The notes beneath the pieces were generated by a model, which was not told the origin of the DNA, searched no databases, and worked only from the letters and a program-made list of their open reading frames with translations. The translations under genes were made by a program, and so were the position numbers. Positions 1 through 6,565 of a DNA stretch of 64,000 bases are shown here, in pieces (the first letter of the stretch is position 1; each line of letters begins with the position of its first letter). This stretch comes from a virus: positions 1 to 64,000 of the IMG/VR virus record IMGVR_UViG_3300043397_000067. One strand, given 5' to 3'.

Positions 1-1230
1 GGCTACAGCCTTGGGGACTGGCAGGGTATTGAATTGAAAGCCATCCCAGTCGGCAGTGACTACCTTATGTCCTACCTTGACGGCAGGAACGCAGCAGGAA
101 ACAGGGATAACGCAAGTGTTGCCCTGCTCGATGGCAAGTTGGTCGTCCTTACAAAGGAACAGGTAGATGCATACTACACAAGGTTTCGCAACCACCCCAC
201 CACGGGGATTACTACGGCGGGTAAAGTCAAGCCGTCGGTGGTCAACTCAAGCGACTTTATCGTCACCGACGGCCTTACAGGCCAGACGTACAATCTGTTG
301 ACGGAGACAGTACAGTTTAGGAACTACACTGTAGTTCGTAATGACACGGTAGAGCGTATCAGCACTGCGTCAGACATGACTATTTACCCACTATGCATGG
401 CTTACGGAAGTACGGTCTACTGCATGGACGGTAATGAACTTGTGGACTATGCAGGAAACAAGTACTACAACACGGAGAAAAACCTTGTACAGTACAGCTT
501 GGTACGTCTCGATGCAGAGTTGTACCCCAACGAGCAGGAGTTTATCAGCTTGTATAACGTGCTTATAACAGCAAGCGGCAAGCGTGTAAAGAAAACAGAT
601 ACGTACATTTTGTTGAAGGAAGACGGTAGCAGGGCCAGCATCCATACGTCCGAGCTTACCAAGCAGCACGTTAAGCTGTTTGCATTCAAGGGTAAGCAGG
701 TGTTTGCAGAGCCTAATGCAAAGTTCTACCTGACACCTACAAAGAAGAAGGTACACCCTGTCATCCATGACGTACAAATTACGTGGGATGGCAAGTGCTG
801 CTTTGAGCGCAACATTGACAGCGCCTACATGTTTGACGAGCTTTACTACTTTGATAAGGGCGGTAAGGCTGGGCTACACAAGTTCCTCAAGCAGAAATTC
901 TACAAGGAAGTGGAGACTGGTGACACGATTGCTGATATCAAGGCGTACCTCAGGTACTACCGAGGCGCGGTCTACAACGCACCAGTCCGTTATATCGACA
1001 GCGCATCATTGGCCACACTGAGTCTGCAAGACTGCTACACTGTAGCAGACCGGGCGCTGTACAACGTCAGGTTTAATGATACCAATTTCCGTACCCACTC
1101 GGCACTCACCAGAGCCAAGCAGTTATGTGAGTACCTTGCTGCTGACGCCAAGGCCGTAGAAGCACCACACTACCTTGCACCACAACCTGTAGTGGCAATT
1201 TTGCCAGAACCTGTTATCGAAACTGTTTAA
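1..1230 (+). CDS. Unknown protein, 5' end outside the window
   Basis: The frame is open from base 1 with no stop upstream of the first possible start (TTG at 34), so this is the C-terminal part of a longer gene; about 409 residues are visible. I do not recognise a family. The visible part is soluble, mixed alpha/beta and rich in Tyr and Thr, with no signal peptide or membrane helix. Its last 25 residues are Ala/Pro/Val-rich, like a flexible tail. It is 13 bases upstream of the exopeptidase-like gene and probably shares its transcript. Expression and strand are secure; function is not. Confidence 0.75.
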   Translation, partial: GYSLGDWQGIELKAIPVGSDYLMSYLDGRNAAGNRDNASVALLDGKLVVLTKEQVDAYYTRFRNHPTTGITTAGKVKPSVVNSSDFIVTDGLTGQTYNLLTETVQFRNYTVVRNDTVERISTASDMTIYPLCMAYGSTVYCMDGNELVDYAGNKYYNTEKNLVQYSLVRLDAELYPNEQEFISLYNVLITASGKRVKKTDTYILLKEDGSRASIHTSELTKQHVKLFAFKGKQVFAEPNAKFYLTPTKKKVHPVIHDVQITWDGKCCFERNIDSAYMFDELYYFDKGGKAGLHKFLKQKFYKEVETGDTIADIKAYLRYYRGAVYNAPVRYIDSASLATLSLQDCYTVADRALYNVRFNDTNFRTHSALTRAKQLCEYLAADAKAVEAPHYLAPQPVVAILPEPVIETV

Positions 1231-1243
1231 CCAAGGAAACATC

Positions 1244-2518
1244 ATGTCTGAACTCGCAACAACCCCCGAATCCGAAGCAAAAGCCGCAGTTGAGGCTGCT
1301 GCAGCCACCGCGCCCACAAAACCCGGCAAACAGGGCAAGCTGACCCTTGCCAAAGGCGTCGTCATGCCGGAGCTGCTGTCAAAGCCACCAACAGACCCCA
1401 ACACCCTTCTCGTATCCATTCTCCGCACTCGCCGCGCTGATGGCAGCGAAGGTGAAAAGCAGTTTCGTATCTGGCTGTTCCAGCACCTCAAGCAGATGAC
1501 GGGCAAGGAACCTACAGCACTTGCACTGGGTTGCCTCTATGTCCAAATTGGTAAGGGCAAGACACTGTTCTCATGCCACGTTGATACCGTGCATGGTGTG
1601 CAAGAATCCAATGCACCGGGCGCTCAAGAGCTAAGCTACGACTCTGTGAAGGGGCATATCTTCCTCTCTAACCTGAAATCTTCGGGCTGTCTTGGTGCCG
1701 ATAATGGTGCTGGCATCTATATGCTTCTCAACCTGATCGAAGCCAAGGTGCCCGGTGGCTACATCTTCCACACTGGCGAAGAACGCGGCGGCAAGGGTAG
1801 CCGCGCCGTCCGCAAGGACCACCAAGCCATGCTCGACGGCTACGACCGCGCCGTAGCCTTTGACCGCCGTGGTGGGGCCGAGGTCATTCACACTCAGGGC
1901 GGCATGCGCTGCGCTTCTGATGTGGCAAGTATGTGGCTGTGCAGCAAGCTCAATGACGCAGGACTTGCATACAAGCCTTCTGACAGGGGCAGCTTTACAG
2001 ACACCAAAATCTACGCTGACACCATTCCTGAGTGCTTCAACGTAGCGGTGGGCTATGACTTTGAGCATGGGCCGCAAGAAATTCTGGACGTTACCCATCT
2101 TGAGAACCTTGTATCAGTATGCAAGACTGTTCCTTGGGATGACATGCCTACTGTCCGTAAGCCAGAAGCTCTGTACACGAAGCCAAAGACTACGAAGTAC
2201 AAGACACCAAGCTACGAAAGCTACGGCTTCCCCGGCTTCGGTGGCCTTGGCTCCAACGACTTCGAGGACTACGAGCCACCACGCTCCCCATTCAAGACAC
2301 CACAGCAGGCCGCAAAGCCGATCAAGGTGTCTCTGCCTTCCTTTTGCGACTCGATGCCAAAGTATGTTGGTGAGTTGTTTGACGGTAATCAAGAGGATGT
2401 GCAGAATTTCGTAGACGCTGAGCCTGTCATGGCAGCGGCTGCACTCACGGTACTCATGGGACGAGTTGCCGCGCTTGAGGCAGAAAAGCAAGTGTACTTG
2501 CGCCTGCTAGGGACGTAA
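1244..2518 (+). CDS. M20/M28-like zinc exopeptidase
   Basis: Residues about 100-290 carry the pattern of co-catalytic di-zinc exopeptidases in order: SCHVDT (His and Asp), GADNGAG (bridging Asp), TGEERGG (general base Glu plus ligand Glu), AFDRRGG (Asp) and a late DFEHG (His). The M20, M28 and M42 clans share this layout, and I cannot choose between them by eye. The family removes N-terminal residues or cleaves small peptides in the cytosol. The first 45 residues are Ala/Pro/Lys-rich and look disordered. After about residue 290 comes a Pro/Gly/Tyr-rich linker and a C-terminal alpha-helical tail of about 80 residues absent from ordinary peptidases. The start is ATG 1244 with AAGGAAAC upstream. 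It lies among early genes, so a role in host takeover or amino-acid recycling is possible but inferred. Confidence 0.75.
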   Translation: MSELATTPESEAKAAVEAAAATAPTKPGKQGKLTLAKGVVMPELLSKPPTDPNTLLVSILRTRRADGSEGEKQFRIWLFQHLKQMTGKEPTALALGCLYVQIGKGKTLFSCHVDTVHGVQESNAPGAQELSYDSVKGHIFLSNLKSSGCLGADNGAGIYMLLNLIEAKVPGGYIFHTGEERGGKGSRAVRKDHQAMLDGYDRAVAFDRRGGAEVIHTQGGMRCASDVASMWLCSKLNDAGLAYKPSDRGSFTDTKIYADTIPECFNVAVGYDFEHGPQEILDVTHLENLVSVCKTVPWDDMPTVRKPEALYTKPKTTKYKTPSYESYGFPGFGGLGSNDFEDYEPPRSPFKTPQQAAKPIKVSLPSFCDSMPKYVGELFDGNQEDVQNFVDAEPVMAAAALTVLMGRVAALEAEKQVYLRLLGT

Positions 2519-2521
2519 ATC

Positions 2522-2962
2522 ATGGCAGTCATCGTCAATACCGATAAGAATACCCTTGAAATAGAGGATATAGGCGTGACTCTAAGGACCTTGCTTGCAT
2601 GCGGCGCTAAAGGGTACGCCACATCAGGTCGTAGGAAGTGGTCTGTGTACTATCACGGTGCAAAGATCGCAGAGATTCAAATCAAAGATACCCACTTGAA
2701 AGGAAAGAGAAATGAACACAGCAGTAGCACAAGCCCTGATAGCAGCCGGAATCAAGCCAAAGCCGTTGAAGGAGCGGGTGTGGTTGTGGTTGAAGGACCA
2801 CCCGGACCACACTGGAACGTCAGTATCGAAAGCACTGCAGGAGTCGGAGCAGTCAGTAGCATCGGCACTGGCGGACATGACTATGCGGGGGATGCTAGCA
2901 AGGGAGCAGACAAGAAGCATGCGTCGGAACATCAAGGTGTGGATTTACAAGGCAGTAGGTGA
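2522..2962 (+). CDS. Hypothetical protein, 3' half overlaps the next gene
   Basis: ATG 2522 follows the previous stop by 3 bases. The first 60 or so residues look like a real small beta-rich domain (a GRRKWSVYYHGAKIAEI stretch). From about 2712 on, the frame runs through the winged-helix gene in another frame, and the last 80 residues are Gly/Ser/His-rich, as expected for an out-of-frame reading. Either the gene has lost its original stop and gained a meaningless tail, or the two genes truly overlap by 251 bases. I trust the N-terminal part only. Confidence 0.5.
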   Translation: MAVIVNTDKNTLEIEDIGVTLRTLLACGAKGYATSGRRKWSVYYHGAKIAEIQIKDTHLKGKRNEHSSSTSPDSSRNQAKAVEGAGVVVVEGPPGPHWNVSIESTAGVGAVSSIGTGGHDYAGDASKGADKKHASEHQGVDLQGSR

Positions 2963-3215
2963 TACCTATACGGTATTGCCACGGGTCAAGGATGCTACAC
3001 CAAGGAAGTGGCGTCCAACAATGTCTTCTTCAAAGACCCCGCCTATCGGGCAAGCACCAGCCATTGTAGCTATTGCGGAGCTACCGCATTCACCGGTAGG
3101 GCCTAACCCTGATACCTGCACACGGAAAATTTCTGTACAGGAAATTGTAGACGGTATGACCGTCTCAGAAGCGCGTGAAATGCACACGTATCTCAACTCA
3201 CTTTTCGGAAAGTAA
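2712..3215 (+). CDS. Winged-helix DNA-binding protein
   Basis: The 167-residue product has a compact winged helix-turn-helix at about residues 20-80: helix 1 over KERVWLWLKDHP, helices 2 and 3 over SVSKALQESEQSVASALADM, then a basic wing with REQTRSMRRN and the strand VWIYKAVG. The C-terminal half is Pro-rich and ends in a short helical motif (EIVDGMTVSEAREMHTYL). The start is set by AAAGGAAAGAGAA before ATG 2712. A small phage transcription regulator, perhaps of early genes, is the simplest reading. The target is unknown. It sits inside the 3' half of the previous frame. Confidence 0.7.
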   Translation: MNTAVAQALIAAGIKPKPLKERVWLWLKDHPDHTGTSVSKALQESEQSVASALADMTMRGMLAREQTRSMRRNIKVWIYKAVGDTYTVLPRVKDATPRKWRPTMSSSKTPPIGQAPAIVAIAELPHSPVGPNPDTCTRKISVQEIVDGMTVSEAREMHTYLNSLFGK

Positions 3216-3218
3216 ACC

Positions 3219-3407
3219 ATGTTCGCATCTTTCACCCAAGACCCGCTCAAACTGGCCAAGCACGAGCTTGAAGCCGCTAAGCGGGAACTCCTTACAAGTC
3301 AGTCCACACTTGAGATGGCACAAGCGTCAGTGCAGTACAACGAAGCACGTATTGCCCGACTTGGTGATACCATCCTCAAGTGGGAGTCTGACAAACTGAA
3401 CAGTTGA
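3219..3407 (+). CDS. Small coiled-coil protein
   Basis: The product has 62 residues and is almost entirely one amphipathic helix with heptad-like spacing of Leu, Ala and Ile (residues 8-58). ATG 3219 comes 3 bases after the winged-helix stop, so the two are probably co-translated. No family recognised. A dimerising partner of the upstream regulator would fit but is only a guess. Confidence 0.6.
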   Translation: MFASFTQDPLKLAKHELEAAKRELLTSQSTLEMAQASVQYNEARIARLGDTILKWESDKLNS

Positions 3408-3427
3408 GTGTTGTGTAGATACAACAC
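3408..3427 (+). other. Hairpin after gene 3219-3407
   Basis: A 7-bp stem, GTGTTGT with ACAACAC, closes the loop GTAGAT right after the stop codon. No U-tract follows, so it is not a classical terminator; it may protect the 3' end or slow RNA polymerase. Downstream, AGGAGAG precedes a two-codon frame (ATG AAA TAA at 3440) and then an 11-codon frame (from 3449, ending TAA); both could be leader peptides but nothing proves translation. Confidence 0.4.
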
Positions 3428-3466
3428 AGGAGAGACGTTATGAAATAAATGAAAATTTTTTCAAAG

Positions 3467-3499
3467 GTGACACACACAGCCTAAAAATGTGTGTAGAAT
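3467..3499 (+). promoter_or_regulatory. Candidate promoter for gene 3554-3838
   Basis: A -10-like TAGAAT lies at 3494-3499, preceded by TGTGTG. The best -35-like hexamer, GTGACA (3467-3472), is 21 bases away, too far for a good sigma-70 spacer. The same core, GTGTAGAATT followed by CAAT, recurs at 3892 after the tandem terminators, which makes a phage promoter motif more likely than chance. The start point is unproven. Confidence 0.45.
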
Positions 3500-3508
3500 T
3501 CAATCCCA

Positions 3509-3523
3509 GCAGCACAGTGCTGC
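3509..3523 (+). other. 5'-terminal mRNA hairpin
   Basis: GCAGCA and TGCTGC form a 6-bp stem with loop CAG. If transcription starts 6-8 bases after the TAGAAT at 3494, this hairpin is at the very 5' end of the message, a common way for phage mRNAs to resist RppH/RNase E decay. It is followed by an A-rich leader and the SD AAGGAA. Confidence 0.4.
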
Positions 3524-3553
3524 AAAACAAAACCCAACCAAGGAACCATTATC

Positions 3554-3838
3554 ATGGCTGCAATTCAAACCTCTATCGCAATCCCCGCTTTGAAGCGTTT
3601 CGCTTCCAAAGGCTCGTCCTATGACTTCGCTGGCCTGCGCGCTGGCACCGAAGACTGCATCGCAGAAATGGGTGTCGTCAACGCTGGCAAGGCCCATGCA
3701 CGGCTGTCGAGCGCCGTTGTGGCCTACCGCAAGCGTAGCGGTAGTAAGGACAAGTTCACGGTGCGTACCTTCAAGAACGCAGAAGGTCAGGACTGTGTGG
3801 GTGTGTGGAAGCTGGCAACGCCGGAAGCCGCTGCCTAA
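3554..3838 (+). CDS. Small basic protein in its own transcription unit
   Basis: The 94-residue product is basic and Ala-rich with the regular look of a compact folded domain (GTEDCIAEMGVVNAGKAHARL, then RKRSGSKDKFTVRTF). I do not recognise the family. ATG 3554 has SD AAGGAA at an optimal distance. The gene is framed by a candidate promoter with a stabilising 5' hairpin and by two terminators in a row, and its codons are GC-richer than the neighbours. This is the set-up of an abundantly made early protein. Nucleic-acid binding is plausible from the charge but not shown. Confidence 0.75.
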   Translation: MAAIQTSIAIPALKRFASKGSSYDFAGLRAGTEDCIAEMGVVNAGKAHARLSSAVVAYRKRSGSKDKFTVRTFKNAEGQDCVGVWKLATPEAAA

Positions 3839-3856
3839 ACCCTGCTAAGGGTTTTT
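3837..3856 (+). terminator. Terminator 1 of a tandem pair
   Basis: AAACCCT and AGGGTTT form a 7-bp stem with loop GCTA, followed by TT. The 5' arm overlaps the stop codon of the gene just before it. Confidence 0.65.
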
Positions 3857-3862
3857 CCTAAG

Positions 3863-3889
3863 AAAACGGGGGCTTCGGTCCCCGTTTTT
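3863..3889 (+). terminator. Terminator 2 of a tandem pair
   Basis: AAAACGGGG and CCCCGTTTT pair over a loop containing CTTCGG, followed by a T-run. This is a textbook Rho-independent terminator and isolates the upstream gene from the RNA region that follows. Confidence 0.85.
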
Positions 3890-3891
3890 GC

Positions 3892-3900
3892 GTGTAGAAT
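3892..3900 (+). promoter_or_regulatory. Candidate promoter of the ncRNA/tRNA unit
   Basis: GTGTAGAAT with TTCAATTC after it repeats the core of the candidate promoter at 3494. It sits just after two terminators and before the structured RNA, exactly where a promoter is needed for the RNA and tRNA to be made. The upstream region is the terminator T-run and no consensus -35 is visible. Confidence 0.4.
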
Positions 3901-3957
3901 TTCAATTCCTGTCATATTTTCAGTGGTATGTGTACACGTTAGGTCTATTAGCTTAGG

Positions 3958-4173
3958 CTGCAAACTGGGTAACCGGGAGATATACAGCCACTATCAGAAC
4001 GGCGCTGTGGAAAGACACAGTAAATGCGGACCAATTAGGCTGTAGCACGGGGAAGCTCTGTCATGTAGCACGAGGCGTATGCCGGTAGACTCATGCAGAA
4101 TGTCGGGAACAGCCAAGCTAGTATGAAAACACTAGCCCGTTCTGATAGTGGTAAAGAAAATAGCGGTTTGCGG
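3958..4173 (+). ncRNA. Candidate structured non-coding RNA
   Basis: No protein frame of quality is present here, but the RNA can fold deeply. CTGCAAAC (3958-3965) pairs with GTTTGCGG (4166-4173) as an outer stem with one G-U. Inside it, 3988-4002 and 4137-4151 form a perfect 15-bp helix, CCACTATCAGAACGG with its complement. That helix closes a multi-branch loop with three arms: CTGTG/CACAG (4005-4020), GGCTGT/ACAGCC (4038-4114, holding a further hairpin ACGGGG-AAG-CTCTGT) and GCTAGT/ACTAGC (4117-4136). An 8-base segment of the 3' strand (4146-4153) can instead pair with 4209-4216, right beside the tRNA, so the RNA may switch. It matches no RNA class I know. Confidence 0.6.
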
Positions 4174-4217
4174 GTCAAGTAGAGGGTCACCCCGCAGTGA
4201 GCAAGTAATACCACTAC

Positions 4218-4293
4218 GTATCGGTAGCTCAACTGGCAGAGCAGTGGCCTCCAAAGCCGAAGGTTGAGGGTTCGACTCCTTCCCGGTACGCCA
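4218..4293 (+). tRNA. tRNA-Trp (CCA anticodon)
   Basis: The 76-base cloverleaf has acceptor stem GTATCGG/CCGGTAC (one G-U), D-stem GCTC/GAGC, anticodon loop CTCCAAA giving CCA, T-stem GAGGG/CCTTC with loop TTCGACT, discriminator G and an encoded CCA end. The anticodon stem is weak: its outer pair is G-A and the next is U-G. It lies between the structured RNA and long hairpins and 0.76 kb upstream of rtcB. Confidence 0.92.
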
Positions 4294-4444
4294 GCTATAT
4301 CGTAGGCGCGTTAGGCGAAAGTAGGTTGAGTAGCTTAGCGTGCCTACGAGATAGCTAGCAACAGCGGTCGCATACACTTGGCACTTACTGGGTGCGTTTC
4401 CTCTAGTGTATGCGTTTCCTGTACTTGCAGGTGCGCTAGCTATC
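4294..4444 (+). other. Structured spacer/leader after tRNA-Trp
   Basis: Hairpin A pairs 4294-4307 with 4342-4355 (14 positions, one mismatch, plus three more inner pairs). Hairpin B is a perfect 10-bp stem, CGCATACACT (4369-4378) with its complement at 4405-4414. An alternative 10-bp helix joins GATAGCTAGC (4350-4359) with GCTAGCTATC (4435-4444); it uses the 3' arm of hairpin A, so the two folds exclude each other. TGCGTTTCCT occurs twice (4393 and 4411). Possible roles are tRNA 3' processing signals or control of gene 4467. Confidence 0.5.
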
Positions 4445-4466
4445 TACCACCACTTTAAGGAGAGAT

Positions 4467-4913
4467 ATGAAAAGGATACTCACACCGGGCTCCCCACAAC
4501 TACTTGAGCTGCTATCGGCGCTAAACCTAGGGCAAAGACCTGTAAAAAACCTTGAGTTCTCCATAGACGTTGAGAGCATAGGTTATATCACAGTCACTAC
4601 AGTAGCGTCAGAGTACGACTGCGCTGCCATCACCAAGTTCCTACAGCACCCACTTGAAGCTAAAGCAAGGGCACTTGCTAAGGCTTTGAGAGAGACAAAC
4701 TTTGAATCAAGTGCGTCTATATGCGCCCTTGACGACCAATTAAACGCCCTTGAGGAAGAACTCAATGTCCTACCAAGCCGTATTTCCGAAAATAGCCGGA
4801 ACGTACCTCCCGGAGAAGCCAAGAGAACGGAAGTCCCTAACAGGTACTCGATCAGGGTACAAGATGGACTACAAGCACCAGACGCAGAAGTACCCACACA
4901 AGGAGATAATTGA
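4467..4913 (+). CDS. Hypothetical protein with helical C-terminal half
   Basis: The product has 148 residues. SD AAGGAGAG is 7 bases before ATG 4467. Residues 1-50 look alpha/beta; residues about 60-105 are a long charged helix with coiled-coil-like spacing, and the tail is Pro/Arg-rich and probably disordered. No family recognised. It is the first coding gene after the RNA region, and its last 149 bases are overlapped by the next gene in another frame. Confidence 0.6.
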   Translation: MKRILTPGSPQLLELLSALNLGQRPVKNLEFSIDVESIGYITVTTVASEYDCAAITKFLQHPLEAKARALAKALRETNFESSASICALDDQLNALEEELNVLPSRISENSRNVPPGEAKRTEVPNRYSIRVQDGLQAPDAEVPTQGDN

Positions 4914-5052
4914 TAAGGTACTTGCGGGAGCTACTTGGGAACAATGTGCAGCTGAATATAACTGCACATTAGGCGCTATGTATCTACGTAAGCTAGTTAT
5001 CGTAGGTGCAGCCGCACGAAACCTTAAACCAGAGCAGGCACGTAAATTATGA
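4765..5052 (+). CDS. Small helix-turn-helix protein
   Basis: The C-terminal half holds a homeodomain-like helix-turn-helix: KEIIDKVLAGATWEQCAAEY, then NCTLGAMYLRKLVI. The start is uncertain. ATG 4765 has a strong SD (GAGGAAG) and gives 95 residues but overlaps the previous gene by 149 bases; ATG 4864 gives 62 residues that are all domain but has no good SD. The stop overlaps the rtcB start as TTATGA. A DNA-binding or terminase-small-like fold is possible; the role is unknown. Confidence 0.6.
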   Translation: MSYQAVFPKIAGTYLPEKPRERKSLTGTRSGYKMDYKHQTQKYPHKEIIDKVLAGATWEQCAAEYNCTLGAMYLRKLVIVGAAARNLKPEQARKL

Positions 5053-6278
5053 TAGTCATTCAAGAGCAAGGTAGCAGGCCAATTAAAGCATGGGTTGGAG
5101 AAAAACCCATGCCCGGAGCATCCTACGAAGATGTAGTGCTTAACGGGGCTACGGTGCCCGACATTGAAGATACTGCACTGCAGCAAGCCAAGAACCTTGC
5201 GCGGCTCCCCTTTATTGCAAAGAACGGTGTGGCTCTTATGCCAGACGTTCATGCAGGCGTAGGGTCTACCATCGGCAGCGTTATCGCTACACACAAAGCG
5301 ATTATCCCGGCAGCAGTAGGTGTTGACATTGGCTGCGGCATGTGCGCCGTCAAGACCAATCTCAAGGCCAGCCAACTGCCCGACTCCATGAAGGGTATCT
5401 TCGATGCTATTTCTAAGGCAGTACCAGTGGGCTTTAACCAGCACCAAGAGAACTCGAAGCAGTTTGCGGTGAACTCGTGGGACATGACAAACCTGCCAGC
5501 AGAAGTACGCACAGACAAGCTTCACACTAAAGCTGTAGCCCAGCTTGGTACTCTAGGTGGCGGCAACCACTTCATCGAGATATGCTTGGACGAGAACCAA
5601 GATGTGTGGGTTATGTTGCACAGCGGCTCTCGCGGCGTTGGCAATGTTATTGGAACTACGTTTATTGATAAAGCCAAGGAGCATATGGCCCGTAACTTTA
5701 TCGAACTACCAGACCCCAACCTTGCTTTTCTGCCAGAAGGCGACAAGCTATTTCAAGACTACATCAGCTGTATGTTATGGGCACAGCACTACGCTAAGAA
5801 CAACCGCAAGGTAATGCTTGAGAATGTGCTTAAGGTTTTGGCAGAACAAATCACGGACCTCAAGGTTACAGAGGAAGCTATTAACGTACACCACAACTAC
5901 GCCCAAAGGGAGAACCACTTTGGGCAGAACCTGTGGATTACGCGAAAAGGCGCTACTCGTGCAGGCAAGGGTGAGCTTGGCATCATCCCCGGCAGTATGG
6001 GCCAGAAGTCCTACATCGTTTGCGGCAAGGGTCACGTAGAGAGCTACTGTTCTTGCAGTCACGGCGCAGGCCGCTCGATGAGCCGCACAGAGGCTAAAAA
6101 GCGGTTCAGCTTGACTGACCTTGTTTCGCAGACGCAAGGCGTGGAGTGCCGCAAAGACGAAGGCGTACTGGACGAGATTCCGGGTGCCTACAAGGACATA
6201 GATGTGGTGATGGAAAACCAGAAAGACTTGGTTGAAGTGGTACACACCCTCAAGCAAGTCATGTGCATTAAGGGGTAG
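5049..6278 (+). CDS. rtcB: RNA-splicing ligase RtcB
   Basis: RtcB joins RNA 2',3'-cyclic phosphate or 3'-phosphate ends to 5'-OH ends using GTP and Mn2+. The 409 residues match the family length, and all five active-site residues are in place: Cys96 in DIGCGM, His174 in GGGNHF, His191 in LHSGSRG, His281/282 in VHHNYAQREN, and the guanylylated His338 in SHGAGRSMSR. It overlaps the HTH gene by 4 bases. Known phage RNA-repair enzymes undo tRNA cleavage by host anticodon nucleases; here the ligase lies close to a phage tRNA and a structured RNA, which suggests RNA repair or maturation of those RNAs, an inference. The archease partner (Archease/MTH1598 fold) is not visible in the window. Confidence 0.95.
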   Translation: MIVIQEQGSRPIKAWVGEKPMPGASYEDVVLNGATVPDIEDTALQQAKNLARLPFIAKNGVALMPDVHAGVGSTIGSVIATHKAIIPAAVGVDIGCGMCAVKTNLKASQLPDSMKGIFDAISKAVPVGFNQHQENSKQFAVNSWDMTNLPAEVRTDKLHTKAVAQLGTLGGGNHFIEICLDENQDVWVMLHSGSRGVGNVIGTTFIDKAKEHMARNFIELPDPNLAFLPEGDKLFQDYISCMLWAQHYAKNNRKVMLENVLKVLAEQITDLKVTEEAINVHHNYAQRENHFGQNLWITRKGATRAGKGELGIIPGSMGQKSYIVCGKGHVESYCSCSHGAGRSMSRTEAKKRFSLTDLVSQTQGVECRKDEGVLDEIPGAYKDIDVVMENQKDLVEVVHTLKQVMCIKG

Positions 6279-6281
6279 GTC

Positions 6282-6332
6282 ATGGACACTATTCCAATAG
6301 TAAAGATTGAGCCAGATACCAAGGAGCAGTAA
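6282..6332 (+). CDS. Possible 16-residue peptide
   Basis: ATG 6282, three bases after the rtcB stop, opens a 16-codon frame whose TAA (6330-6332) overlaps the next ATG (TAATG). The SD of the next gene lies inside it. It may be only a translational-coupling spacer. Confidence 0.3.
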   Translation: MDTIPIVKIEPDTKEQ

Positions 6333-6565
6333 TGTTTCGCCTTATCAGATTTGTAGCCCACCTAATTGGGCCTATGTGGAACTTAATGCGTGGCAGATGG
6401 TACGTATTAAGAGACGTACCGGATTGGGTTCTTGCGGATATAAACGAGATGTTCAGACGCCGAGGTGAAGAAATACGTCGAGACGACTTTATGGTAAGTC
6501 TGTTTGAGGAAGCTAGGCAAGAAACTATGCGCCGCTACAGGCAGGAAGGCATTAAATGCGAGTGA
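6332..6565 (+). CDS. Small basic amphipathic protein
   Basis: The 77-residue product begins with a hydrophobic, Arg-spaced helix (FRLIRFVAHLIGPMWNLM) that could lie on or in the membrane, followed by a highly charged helical half. SD AAGGAG fixes ATG 6332. No family recognised. It is the first gene of the compact array of small genes. Confidence 0.6.
   Translation: MFRLIRFVAHLIGPMWNLMRGRWYVLRDVPDWVLADINEMFRRRGEEIRRDDFMVSLFEEARQETMRRYRQEGIKCE

Noticed and set aside
3958-4173. Group I intron
   Set aside because: Some P7-like words occur, but the order of P, Q, R and S elements is wrong and no split gene flanks it.
3958-4173. RNase P RNA or tmRNA
   Set aside because: No CR-I/CR-V consensus and no tRNA-like ends with a tag frame.
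4035-4377. - strand frames across the RNA/tRNA region
   Set aside because: They cross the tRNA gene and hairpins; no SD; the region is better explained as RNA.
5775-6257. 160-codon - strand frame
   Set aside because: Antisense of rtcB, whose motifs are intact.
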